Shown: piece by piece, positions 54,787 through 64,000 of the stretch
Position numbering within the stretch: position 1 is the first letter of the stretch
Layout of the letters: each line of letters starts with the position of its first letter
Translations under genes and position numbers: made by a program
Notes under the pieces: model-generated
Databases searched by the model: none
Seen by the model: the letters and a program-made list of their open reading frames with translations, nothing else
What the model was told of the DNA's origin: nothing
Origin: Zopfochytrium polystomum
Lineage: Eukaryota; Chytridiomycota; Chytridiomycetes; Chytridiales; Chytridiaceae
Direction of reading: 5' to 3'
Length of the DNA stretch: 64,000 nt
NCBI GenBank assembly: GCA_025765615.1
Contig: JAIVFJ010000033.1
Coordinates: forward strand, 283,501-347,500

Positions 54787-57700
54787 ATGTCCTTGGCCAA
54801 GTGGTTTCACCGCGGCCCCGCCGATCAGAGCGCGCCTCCCGCATCGTCCACATCGTCGATATCATCCTCCTCATCATCATCATCATCGTCATCATCATGC
54901 TCGCCTGATCCATCATCCGAGCCGTCAGCTGCAATCTTCACTGCCGTCGCCCCCGGCACCGCCGGGCCCCTCGGGCATTCTCAGGCTCTGGGTGCATGGC
55001 GTCTAGTGTGGGACCCAACAAAGATCGTCGTGTCTCCCGACGCCGCCGCCCATCTCGCAACGATGGACGAGCTCTTCCTCCGCAACGTCGCCCTCGGCCT
55101 GATCGTCACCGCCAAAGTGTGGCCCGTCATCCTCCCCTCTGAGGACGCGGCCCACCCAGAAGCCCGCCACCGCACCATCGGCTTCCTCAAGCGCGCCGTC
55201 CACGACCCCGCCGCCCTTCTCGGGCCCCTCGACTACGACCAGCGCTGCGGCGTCGCCGCCTCCGCGCGCGACCTCTGGCTCGCGTGCGACCGCCAGCTCT
55301 TCGATGACCCAGCCGAGAAGGCAGACATGCGCGCACTCGCCGAAGCCCTCGCGCTCGTCCTCGAAGACGGCTTCCTCCCGCTCCCGCAAGTCGCCGGCGT
55401 CCACGTGTCGTTCTTCCCGAGAGCCTCGTGCCGCGTATTGAGGTTCGCGCCGGATTTTCCGGCGGTGCTCGAGAGGGAGGTGAAGCGGGCTGGCTTCCTC
55501 GCCGCCGCAGACGAGGGAGCCGGCGGCCGCGTCGCCCCCGACGAGGCGGCGGAGCTTGGCGAGCTGTTTATCCAGTTTCCGGTGGACGCTACGGGTGCGG
55601 CGGACCCTTTCTACTATACATGGGTCGACGCCAGCGACCTGTCGTACCACAACTTTGAGTGCATACTCCCCCTGGACCGTGCACTGAGGCCGGTGGAAAC
55701 GGCGGGAAGCACGAGCTCGAGGCTTTCGCTGTCCGTGGAAAACGCGAGGCGGCTTCACCCACAAATGGACGTGTTCTCGTGCACGCTTGGCGGCCCCGAC
55801 CTGCCGCTTTTGTATCGGTTGGACGAGCTTGGACTGTACTTGGAACCGTCCAACGCCGCGCAAAGAGGCGGCAGGAGGCTCGTCTTCAGCTCAACGGCCT
55901 TGGCGAACGGCCTCACGAGGGCCATTCGCGACTCGAACTTTTTCGAAGTGATGCTGGGCGGCGACAAGAGGAAAACTGGAAGTGGTCGGCCAAGTAGAAA
56001 ACCGTACCGGTGGCGACGGGAGCGATCTCCCGACAGGGACTCTGAAAGTGACAGTGATTCGGGGAGTGGAAGCGAAAGCGTCGCTGAAGAAGAAACTGAG
56101 CCGCTATCTGATGCCGGTGACGGAGTTGACGAGGCGCCACGCGCCACTTCCCAGTCATGGGTGACCCCGTCTCTCTTCCGCTTTGTCAACTACGTGTTCC
56201 GCTTAAACAAATTTGAGCCCTCGGACGAAAGGTTCCGGCTGCATCGCGACACCCCGTACTACGATGGATCACAAAACCATTTGTCGAAATTCACCATGCT
56301 CATTTACCTCACCCCAGGTGAGGCATCCTGTGGTGCCCTGAGAATTTTCAAAAGCAACCCCCGCAAGCAATCGGAAACATCAGAGCCTCAAACAGCGGAG
56401 CAAGATGTGTGCGTTGTTGGAAACATTGCGTCTGCGCAGTGCATCGTCTTTGACCAGCGGTTGGTGACCTCTCTTCCGTACCATTTATATGCTGACGCTC
56501 TTACTCCAGGTACTCGCACGAAGGCGACCCATTTGACAATGGAAGCAAGATATTTCTTCGCACCGAGCTTATCTTTGAGTGCCCGCGAAAACTCCAACAC
56601 ATTCCCCGCATTGGCTCACTGTTCAGCTCGGCCGTTTATCACACAATCGAGAGCGCGTTTGACGACGAGTTTTCAAAGCACGCCCACGAGCTTTACGAAC
56701 GAGTCAATCGGTCGCACTGGGGGCTTTCTGCGGAAATGGATTCGACCAGCAAAGAGTTCGAGCCGACGCCGATCCTCATCAAGACGTGGAAAGGGTTGAC
56801 GTTCGCCACGGACGGCTCCAGCTACTGGTTTCCGCTGCCGCCCGACGCTCCAAACGACAACAAGGTCGGAGCACGGCCTTTATCTGATCAGAAAAATGTC
56901 GAGCTGCACATCAAATCGTGCGCAACCGTTGTGCTTCTTGATTTCTTCAACGGCAAGCTTTCTCAGAGCGGGGCGGCCTTTCGCAAGGATTGCACAACAA
57001 CCGTTGAAACTCCGCCAAAGCAAGCGTTATCCGTCTCCCAACTCGACGATTGGGTACTGAGCCGAATCAACAACGAAATGACCGACTCGCGTACTCCCGT
57101 CACTCCTGCGTGCGACAGGAAAAAGTGGCTCTTCGGGTGCGAGAGGAGCGAGAGTCCGAAGAAAACAGCTGGCAAACAAGACCCTCGGAGACGGCGAGCA
57201 GGTGGACAATGGAGGCGACGACGAAGTCGATTCTTATTTCTCAGACGACGACGACGAAGACGAGGACAGCGACGACGGCAAACCCAAAAGAAAGATGTGC
57301 TGCGCGTACCACTACTCCGAACGATTCAAAGCCTGGAGGTGCAACGACACGATCAAGGTCTACCTCACCCGATTCCAGCGCGCCATCGACGCGCTTTCGC
57401 GCGCACCCGTCGCGTTGCTCGGCACCGCGCTCAGCGTAGATCCGCGGCTCGCCAAGGTCTGCGGCAGCGCGGTCTTGTTCAACGACGCCGCCGGCGGCGG
57501 GGTGTCCAGAGTCAATTTTGCGGCGTGCTGGATGGAGGGCTTTTTCGCGAGCCCTTACGTTGGCGCGAGGGAGGTCGGCTGCGCGGCGGCCGTGGACGGG
57601 CTGCCGCCCATGCCGTTCCGGCTCGTCACCGGTGGCGGCGAGGGCGGCGACGGCGGGGGACACTCCCGCGCGGTCCGGTTTCAGGTGGACTTTTTCAAGA

Positions 57701-57846
57701 ACGACTGGGTCGACGACGGCGGCGTTGAGTGGGCGGCCGGGGAGAAGCCCCAGTGGCGGAAGGGCCGGGCTGCGCGCGGCGGCGTGCGAGAGCGGGTTGT
57801 CAAGCTGCCGGTGTTTTTGGATGAGTCGGATTATATTTTCGAGTGA
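54787..57846 (+). CDS. Large 2-oxoglutarate/Fe(II)-dependent oxygenase (prolyl-4-hydroxylase-like), one frame break
   Basis: Exons 54787-56459 and 56510-57846. Residues ~480-590 hold a double-stranded beta-helix oxygenase core: FRLHRDTPYYDGSQNHLSKF gives the HxD iron ligands, FTMLIYLTPGEASCGALRIF follows, and splicing creates FDQRYSHEGDPFDNGSKIFL with the distal His and LRTELIF with the Arg for 2-oxoglutarate. The N-terminal ~70 residues are Ser-rich; an acidic/Arg-Ser linker lies before the core. The C-terminal ~350 residues (LTFATDGSSYWFPLPPDAPN ... VNFAACWMEGFFASPYVG ... LPVFLDESDYIF) are unrecognised. Around 57180 the frame shifts by one extra base in CCC (57190 region): K-Q-D then L-G-D-G-E-Q. 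Corrected length is just over 1000 aa. Target unknown. Confidence 0.75.
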
Positions 57847-58192
57847 TGCTTCTGTTATGTTTATGTTTATTTTTACTTTTTTTTTTTTTTTTTTTTTCGG
57901 GGAGGGGGCATGCCGTCACCCCACCCTTCGCATTTCTGGTGACCAGCTTTTCGCAACTGTGGCTCCCAACCTGTTCAAGCAGCTGCCAAACCTCGTTCGT
58001 CTGCTGGCTCACCACCAGCAGACACATTAGTTGATCCGAAGCTGCGAATCTTCAATTGCATAATTAGTGTGGAGGGAGCACAGCCATGTGGGTTCTCTTG
58101 CCTGCAGCAATAACCAAATGTGGAAAAGCATCGGGTCGCCCGCCAGTTTGGTCGTGTATCCGACCCGCGTTCACCAAAAAACTCAGCGCCCA
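57847..58192. other. Intergenic region with poly(T)
   Basis: About 350 bp; a T run at about 57879-57897. The last ~50 bp resemble the sequence just upstream of the P450-2 ATG. Confidence 0.6.
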
Positions 58193-60788
58193 ATGCAACG
58201 CCCTCCTCCTGTCGCCGCTGGCGCGGTCCGCGTCGGCCAAGTTGCCCCCGCCGCGATCGTCACGTCGTACTCACTCTACCGGCTGCTCAGGTCTACGGTC
58301 TTCCCGACTCGCTGTATCTTTGCAGAGGACTAAAGAGGTGAAGGGAGGTGCTGACGTTCCGGGAGGACGGTGGCCGCTTCGTTTGCAGATGCTTAGGTCG
58401 CTTCGGAATGCCGAATTCTCATTTTTGCTGATTTCCGCGCCATCCCCCGCCAACCCTACCCCCACCCACGCCGCTACACTCAAAATCCATTTCCCCCGCG
58501 ACACGCTCAAGGTTTCCCGGATCGCTGCCGATTCTGGGGCCTCTTGTGGCTGCTTTGAAGAGCTTCAACACACTGGTAAGTGCCTTCCGCCCCAGCGAAA
58601 AATCCTGTTCCAATGAGGCGGGTGGGGCGGGAATGGAGAGTGGTCACTTTCGTTTTTACACTGCCTTCCCACCAAAAGATGCACCGGAAGCAATAACCCT
58701 AACCATGAGCCGGTTGTCTTCACGCCAACGGTGACCGAAGCTCAGCTTATCATTCGCGCTGTGCTCGTGGAGCACATCCCGATCGGCGCCGCCCCGCTGC
58801 CGCCTGCGCCGACCCGCACTGCGCTACTGCACTCACCAACTCGACTATGAGGCGCCGAAGATTTTCTTCCAAAGCGAGTCTCGTCCCTGACAGAAATCTT
58901 CGTACGCGGTCGTTTCAGACCGAAATCAACACGCTCACGGCGACGGAGCGACCTACGTTTGCAGTGAGCTTTGACCGCACCCAAGTCAACATCCGGCTGC
59001 GGTTCGCGTAGCCTTTCTGCAGGCTGATAGAGCCCTTCACACGGCTCGGACGGCAGCTCACGGCGGCGTCAAGCTCGTCAGCGAATTCACCAACGCCGTC
59101 GTGTCGCGCCGGCGCCGCGACCACCACCGCGATGCCGCGCCTTCCGTCGCCTCGGAAGCCCGCGACGCAGGACCTGCTGACGCTGCTCGCGCGGATGCAG
59201 GACGACGACGGTAGCCCCATCGTTGGCGACCCGCTCGCAAAGATGCTGATGAACTACCTGTTCGCCGGGCGCGACACGACTGGCGTGGCGCTGTCGTGGG
59301 TGTTTTTGATGCTCGAGCGGCACCCCCCGCGCTCAGCTCGCGGCTCGTGGAGGAGGTCGACTCCGCGACGGCGGTGCTCGCAGCGGAAGAGACGCTGTCG
59401 TATGGCGCGCTTCCGCGGGCTGCCGTACGCGAACGCGGTGATGTGCGAGACGATGCGGTTGTACCCGACCGTGCCCGTCAACATTAAGGAGGCGGTCGCG
59501 GAGGACATGTGGCCGAACGGGGTGCGGGTGTGGTTCTCGTCGTTTACTCAGTGCCGGTCCGTCAAGCTGTGAGCGGGATGCGCGCGACTTCCGTCCGGAC
59601 CGCTGGCTGGAGCTGAAGCACTTGCGGCCTCCGTACATGTACAGTGGGATTACAAATGTTTTCGCGGAAACCTCCAAAATTGAAGTGCTGGTGGGCATAT
59701 CCGCATAGAACAAACTCTGCCAATTTTCAATGAAACGTTGTGGAACTTCGTACACGCAGTGATAATCAGCAGAGGAGAATGCTGCATTAATCTGGGCATC
59801 TGGATATTGCTGGGGCACTAAATATGCGTTTGTTCATGTCAAAAAATGAGAAATGGGGGGAAAACTTTACGACACTTCACAGCCGTGAAGTCAAGTGGTT
59901 GAACACTTCTGCAGTGATTTGGTTTCTGCAGTAAATTGGCTGGTTATTGTTTTCCGCAATTCAATAAGATGGCCAAATACACTGTGGCAAATGTAAGTGG
60001 CGCTTGAACTGTTTGGGTTAAATCGGGCGAAAATACTTAAATCATGTTTGTAACAATCTGCATTGTTTTACTTCATCAACATCAATTGGAACATTTACAA
60101 GACTCTTTCCCGATACAGAACATTCTCTTGAACCAAAAAACTGATAGTACTCAGTCTGAGGTAACGTGATTTGGGATAACTGATTTTCATCCACTTTAGA
60201 GCGCCTTGGTTTGCAATCCCTTTGAAGACGGCAGATTGCTCCAAAACTTTTTTCCTGCAAAATTGATAATGCTGAATATATTCTTTCATCAATTCTTTAC
60301 AACTTGAAGCTGTTGCGGCACCCTTGCAGTGTTTGGTTACTAAAGAGAACAGCGTTGTAATTATTTCCTCAGATTTGAACAGTTCTCTATCTGAACCAGA
60401 AAATTAAAGTGACCCAGACGTCGAATGATAGCCGGCTTATAGCAGCACATTGCTCTACTTTTAAGCAAGATGTGTACAAAATTTCATTCGATTCTGTTTT
60501 GAATTGACAGACTTTGGGTTGATGGAAATGATCAGGCAAGCAAAAATTTCGGGGGTTGCACGAAAACATTTGCCCCCACTGAACAGCGTGTTCAACGCGG
60601 GGCCACTCATGTGCCTGGGGAAGAACTTTGCCGGGGTGGAGATTGTGTTTGTTTTGGTGGAGCTGCTGCGGCGGTTTGAGTTTAAGGTCGAAGATGTTGG
60701 GAGGGACGGCTAGCCAAAGACTTACTCTGCAGGGACGCTGTTGATGATCGGAGATGGGGACCTTTTTTCGACTGTCTGTCGGCGTTGA
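58193..60788 (+). pseudogene. Cytochrome P450 no. 4 pseudogene, relative of P450-2
   Basis: Plus-strand copy with MQRPPPVAAGAVRVGQVAPA and anchor SYSLYRLLRSTVFPTRCIF like P450-2, then a stop where exon 1 should splice (58331). Remnants of exon 2 (near 58510-58575, FPGSLPI-like) and exon 3 (near 58685-58780) follow; exons 4 and 5 are essentially gone. Exon 6 begins near 58918 (EINTLTATERPTFAVSFDRT), has an in-frame stop at RFA* and frame breaks, keeps AGRDTTGVALSW and an ExxR region (CETMRLYPTVPVNI), and is cut at 59641 by a 940-bp transposon. It resumes at 60584 with VFNAGPLMCLGKNFAGVE and ends TVCRR at 60788 with another in-frame stop before PKTYSAG. Confidence 0.9.
59642..60581. mobile_element. 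940-bp non-autonomous DNA transposon, Tc1/mariner-like
   Basis: Inserted in exon 6 of P450-4. Imperfect terminal inverted repeats of about 35-40 bp: left CAGTGGGATTACAAATGTTT, right end complement CAGTGGGGGCAAATGTTTTC. Removing 59642-60581 plus two bases rejoins PYMYSVFNAGP in frame, so two bases were duplicated: TA on the left, AA (mutated TA) on the right. CAGTG termini and a TA target fit Tc1/mariner. AT-rich interior with only short ORFs and no recognisable transposase. Confidence 0.75.
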
Positions 60789-60950
60789 GCGAAATCGGTA
60801 CTGGAAATTGGAGAAACAATATTTAGAGATGATTGTATTCTTTTGTCCGCGCGCACGCACTCACACACAAAACACACACACACACACATACATACATACA
60901 AACACATCAACAGCTTCGACCACTAACAGTCTCCAAAGGCTTAAGACCAG

Positions 60951-62718
60951 TCACCGTCTCTGAACCGTAGCGAGGAGCTCGCCGCCCTCCATGGTCATCA
61001 GCGACGACACGGCATACGTCTTCTTCCCGCCAGGCCCCTTGCCGACGTCCACGACGCCAAACCGGAACCTCCTCAGCAACTCGACCATCACAAACACGAC
61101 CTCGATCTCGGCAAAGCTCTTGCCCAAGCAAATCCTCGGACCCGAGTTGAACACGTTGTACGCAAACGCCGACGGCACTTTTGCCATCTCCAGCCACCGT
61201 TCCGGGCGGAACTCGCGCGCGTCCTCGCCCCAGATGCGCCGGTTGCGCGCGAACGCGTACGACCCCCAGTTGATGACGGTGCCGCGCGGGACAAACAGCC
61301 CGTTGGGCAGCACGTCGTCGGCGACCGCCTGCTTCGAGTTGAACGCGACCGGCGGGCAGAGCCGCAGCGTCTCGTGCATCACCGCGTTCGCGTAGGACAA
61401 GCTGCGGACGACGTCGTACGAGACGGTCTGCGCGTCGGCGAGGCCCGCGGTCGCCGCGTCGATTTCGGAGACGAGCTTGGCGAGGACGGACGGGTGCCGC
61501 GCGAGGAGGAGGAACGTCCAGGTCAGGGTGAGACCGGTCGTGTCGCGCCCGGCGAAGAGGAAGTTGATGAGGTTCGTCGACAGCTCGGCGCGCCCGATCG
61601 GGTTGCCCGCCGCGTCGCGCTGCTTCATGAGGTACCCGAGCAGGTCGTGCGACTTTGCAGCGTCCGCGTCGTCGGCGCCGGCGGCGGCGGCGATCGCGAG
61701 GCGGCGGTCGATGATGTCGCGGCTAAAGTCGCGGATCACGGCGAGGTCGCTGCGGAACTCGGCGCCAGAGGGGGTGACGAACTCGAGGAGCCGGTGGAAC
61801 GGGACGACGAAGCGGCGCTGGAAGGTTATCTGGCAGCGGTCGAAGCTGACGGCGAAGGCCGGCTTTTCTTTCTGGGCCAGGCAGCCGATTTCGACCTTCG
61901 TTTGGAGTGGGGTTACGATCCGATGTCGGTCAAGGGAGAGTTTCTTACCCCAAACGCGATTTTGCAGAATCCCTCCATTGTAAAACGGAGGAACAAGTCG
62001 TTCAGGTTGACCATCGCGCCGCTCTCGGCGGCGGCGTCCATGATTGCTACAAGGTCGCTCATTTTCTCTGCAAACGCGTGCTCGACAAAGTCTTTAAAGT
62101 TCTGTGTCGGGGAGAACCAAAGGGTTCAGTCCAGAGGAGCGGTGTTGTGATCTACAACAGAGAGTTTCGAGTCGTCGCAGGCACCCCTTACCTTCACATT
62201 GAAGATGTTTGCGGCCAACTTGCGCTGGCTTTTCCACTGCTCGCCGTCAGAATTGAATATGCCATGTGCCAGCAAGTCGTGAAAGATAGATTTAAACTTT
62301 GATCCCTGGACACGCCGCGGTCAAAACCAGCATTAGCCCACGAAATAGAAAAACAACGCTTCAGTTGGCCTCGGTTTCGCCAGTCTCCCCCCCTTCACAC
62401 GGAAAAGGCATCGCTCAAGCAATCCCCTCACCTTCTCGTACTTTTCAAAGTGAGTTTTAAACACGTGCTCCAGTGTGACCGGGTCGTTGATTAACAGCTG
62501 CGCCGGCTCAAACATGAACGTTATGCATAGCGGTTCGTTGTCGTTTTCCTCCATCGCGTCTGGTGAGAAATGGATGGTTAGTCGGCGGACGCCGCGGGAT
62601 TCAGAAAACACAAATCGGGTGGGTGAAGCCGGACTCACCGGTGAAGATGTCGTAAAGGTGTTCGACCCGGGAGACGACCGCGACGGTGTTTCCGACGATG
62701 GGGACCGAGCCGGGGAAC
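60951..62718 (-). CDS. Cytochrome P450 no. 5 (first exon not found)
   Basis: Exons 2-6: complement(62639..62718), (62432..62559), (62192..62305), (61949..62101), (60951..61895), same sizes and phases as in P450-3 (80, 128, 114, 153, 945 bp). Hinge FPGSVPIVGNTVA, C-helix WKSQRK, I-helix AGRDTTGLTLTW, ExxR HETLRLCPPVAFNS, FRPERW, heme loop FNSGPRICLGKSFAEIE. Exon 2 is preceded by an acceptor formed by a run of about 25 A plus G. The expected membrane-anchor exon with SYSLYR was not found in the ~600 bp upstream; it may be lost, highly diverged or replaced. Without it the protein would lack the ER anchor. Confidence 0.88.
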
Positions 62719-63019
62719 CTTTTTTTTTTTTTTTTTTTTTTTTTTCGGAGGTAAGAGAGTTGAGCGAAGACAAGAAAAACACCTGAACACCGACGGGAAC
62801 GGGGAGGATCGAGCCAACCGAGTTGTGGGGGTGGTGGGTGGCACGAGCAGAGGACGGGAGGATAAGTGAAAATGAGAGATGAGAGGGGGGTCATGAGAGA
62901 AGGCAGAGGGCGGCGGCGGAGCGTAGTGGGCCTGCGAGGCCGCCACTGTGATGGCTTTGCGCCGGCCGCGGCGACAAGGCCAACGAGAGGAAGCCGGCAA
63001 ACATTTCTTTCTTCTTCGC

Positions 63020-63054
<35 letters not shown>

Positions 63055-63375
63055 GGCGGATATGTAATTTCTGATTTTTTGTCTTTCCCAGAATCGCGGG
63101 GTGGGATTCTCGCACAGGTCACGAGAAACAACTCCATCTGCTGCTGCTGCTGCTGCTGCTGATTCAGCACGGCTGACTGACTGACTCAGCAGCATTAATT
63201 AATACAACACGGAATTGAGCCGATTGCTTTCCTCGCTGATTTGTCAGATGATGTCGCTTTTTTTTCACAAAGTTTGTGCCAGGGGCTTTCGTTTTCCATG
63301 AGACAGTTCGACTTCGCTGAAAGAAACTGAACTTGTGACCTTCCCAGAACAACTCAACTCATCCATCCATCCCGC
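62719..63375. other. Region upstream of P450-5 with poly(T) and microsatellites
   Basis: T run of about 25 at 62720-62744, GT repeat 63023-63052, CTG/TGC trinucleotide repeat 63137-63161. No open exon resembling the P450 anchor was recognised. Confidence 0.65.
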
Positions 63376-64000
63376 TCAACGACGCCGCGCCACCGACGCG
63401 AGCAGCTCACCGCCCTCCATCGCCAGCGTCGCCGACACCGTGTACGTCTTCTTCCCGCCCGGCCCGCTCCCGACGTCGCGCACCCCAAAGCTGAACCGCC
63501 TCAGCAACTCGACCATCACAAACACGACCTCGATCTCCGCAAAGCTCTTTCCCAAGCAGACCCTCGGCCCGGCGTTAAACACATTGTACGCGAACGCCGA
63601 CGGCACCTTCCCGCCCTCCATCCACCGCTCGGGGCGGAACTCGCGCGCGTCGTCCCCCCAGATCGCACGCGACCGCCCCAGCGCGTACGGCCCCCAGTCC
63701 AGCGACGTGCCGCGCGGCACAAAGACCCCGTTGGGCAGCACGTCGTTGGCGACCGCCTGCTTCGTGTTGAACGGCACCGGCGGGTACAGCCGCAGCGTCT
63801 CGCGCATCACCGCGTTCGCGTAGGGCAGCCCGCGGACGACGCCGTACGAGACCGTCGCGCCGGGCGCCAGGTCCGCCGTCGCGGCGTCGATCTCGGATAC
63901 GAGCTTGTCGCGGACGGACGGGTGCCGCGCGAGCATCAGGAACGTCCACGTCAGCGTCAGCCCCGTCGTGTCGCGCCCGGCAAACAAGAAATTGATGAGG
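63376..64000 (-). CDS. Cytochrome P450 no. 6, C-terminal part (cut by window end)
   Basis: Partial last exon, about 207 codons: I-helix FAGRDTTGLTLTW at the window edge, ExxR in RETLRLYPPVPFNT, WGPYALGRSR, FRPERW, heme loop FNAGPRVCLGKSFAEIE and the GPGGKKTYTVSATLAMEGGE ending shared with P450-3. All expected residues including the heme Cys are present. The 5' exons lie beyond 64000. Confidence 0.95.
   Translation of the reverse strand, partial: LINFLFAGRDTTGLTLTWTFLMLARHPSVRDKLVSEIDAATADLAPGATVSYGVVRGLPYANAVMRETLRLYPPVPFNTKQAVANDVLPNGVFVPRGTSLDWGPYALGRSRAIWGDDAREFRPERWMEGGKVPSAFAYNVFNAGPRVCLGKSFAEIEVVFVMVELLRRFSFGVRDVGSGPGGKKTYTVSATLAMEGGELLASVARRR

Noticed and set aside
60042..60292. Short minus-strand ORFs inside the 940-bp transposon, one with a phrase faintly like helitron-associated proteins (VNVPIDVDEV)
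   Set aside because: Too short, no catalytic motif, and the TIRs plus TA duplication indicate a cut-and-paste element instead.

Overview
This is a stretch of nuclear genome from an intron-rich fungus. Genes on both strands are split by short GT..AG introns (mostly 40-400 bp), coding third positions are GC-rich, and the housekeeping proteins (Rpb7, Get2, mitochondrial S12, Rrp40, Gir2) look fungal. A TMEM249-like membrane protein (a family tied to flagellar CatSper channels), abundant microsatellites and a chromodomain Ty3/gypsy element make a zoosporic (chytrid-type) fungus my best guess. That placement is inference.

Layout. 1-2874: 3' part of a xanthine dehydrogenase-type gene. 3097-7343: compact housekeeping block (RPB7, a small possible mitochondrial ribosomal protein, GET2, mitochondrial S12, a tiny coiled-coil protein). 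7437-15849: spermidine-synthase-like protein, a 10-exon multi-pass membrane protein, Gir2/RWDD1 and the TMEM249-like gene. 16551-20354: low-complexity coding DNA and an alpha/beta hydrolase. 21836-23468: exosome subunit Rrp40. 23642-25725: cytochrome P450 no. 1. 27212-33214: DUF885 zincin-like peptidase, a basic/acidic protein and an F-box-like protein.

33222-47122 is a nested transposon block. A decayed Ty1/copia element sits about 10 bp upstream of the F-box-like start codon. It was interrupted by a roughly 0.95-kb insert carrying a tRNA-like sequence and, more recently, by an intact Ty3/gypsy chromovirus (37425-42729) with apparently identical 353-bp LTRs and a 5-bp target duplication. A degenerate, CT-rich tandem array follows. 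The chromovirus LTR carries a long array of heat-shock elements upstream of its TATA box, and its primer-binding site is complementary to the predicted 5' end of its own transcript. I rate this the most interesting object in the window.

47370-64000: P450 cluster with genes 2, 3, 5 and 6 (6 cut by the window end) on the minus strand and pseudogene 4 on the plus strand, interrupted by an RTA1-like membrane protein and a large 2-oxoglutarate/Fe(II) oxygenase. The P450 genes share one six-exon structure, so they arose by local duplication. Pseudogene 4 is a decayed relative of gene 2 and carries a 940-bp TA-flanked DNA transposon.

Several otherwise intact genes carry a single extra base in a homopolymer (P450-1, P450-3, RTA1-like twice, the oxygenase). 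This may reflect systematic consensus error rather than true pseudogenes.
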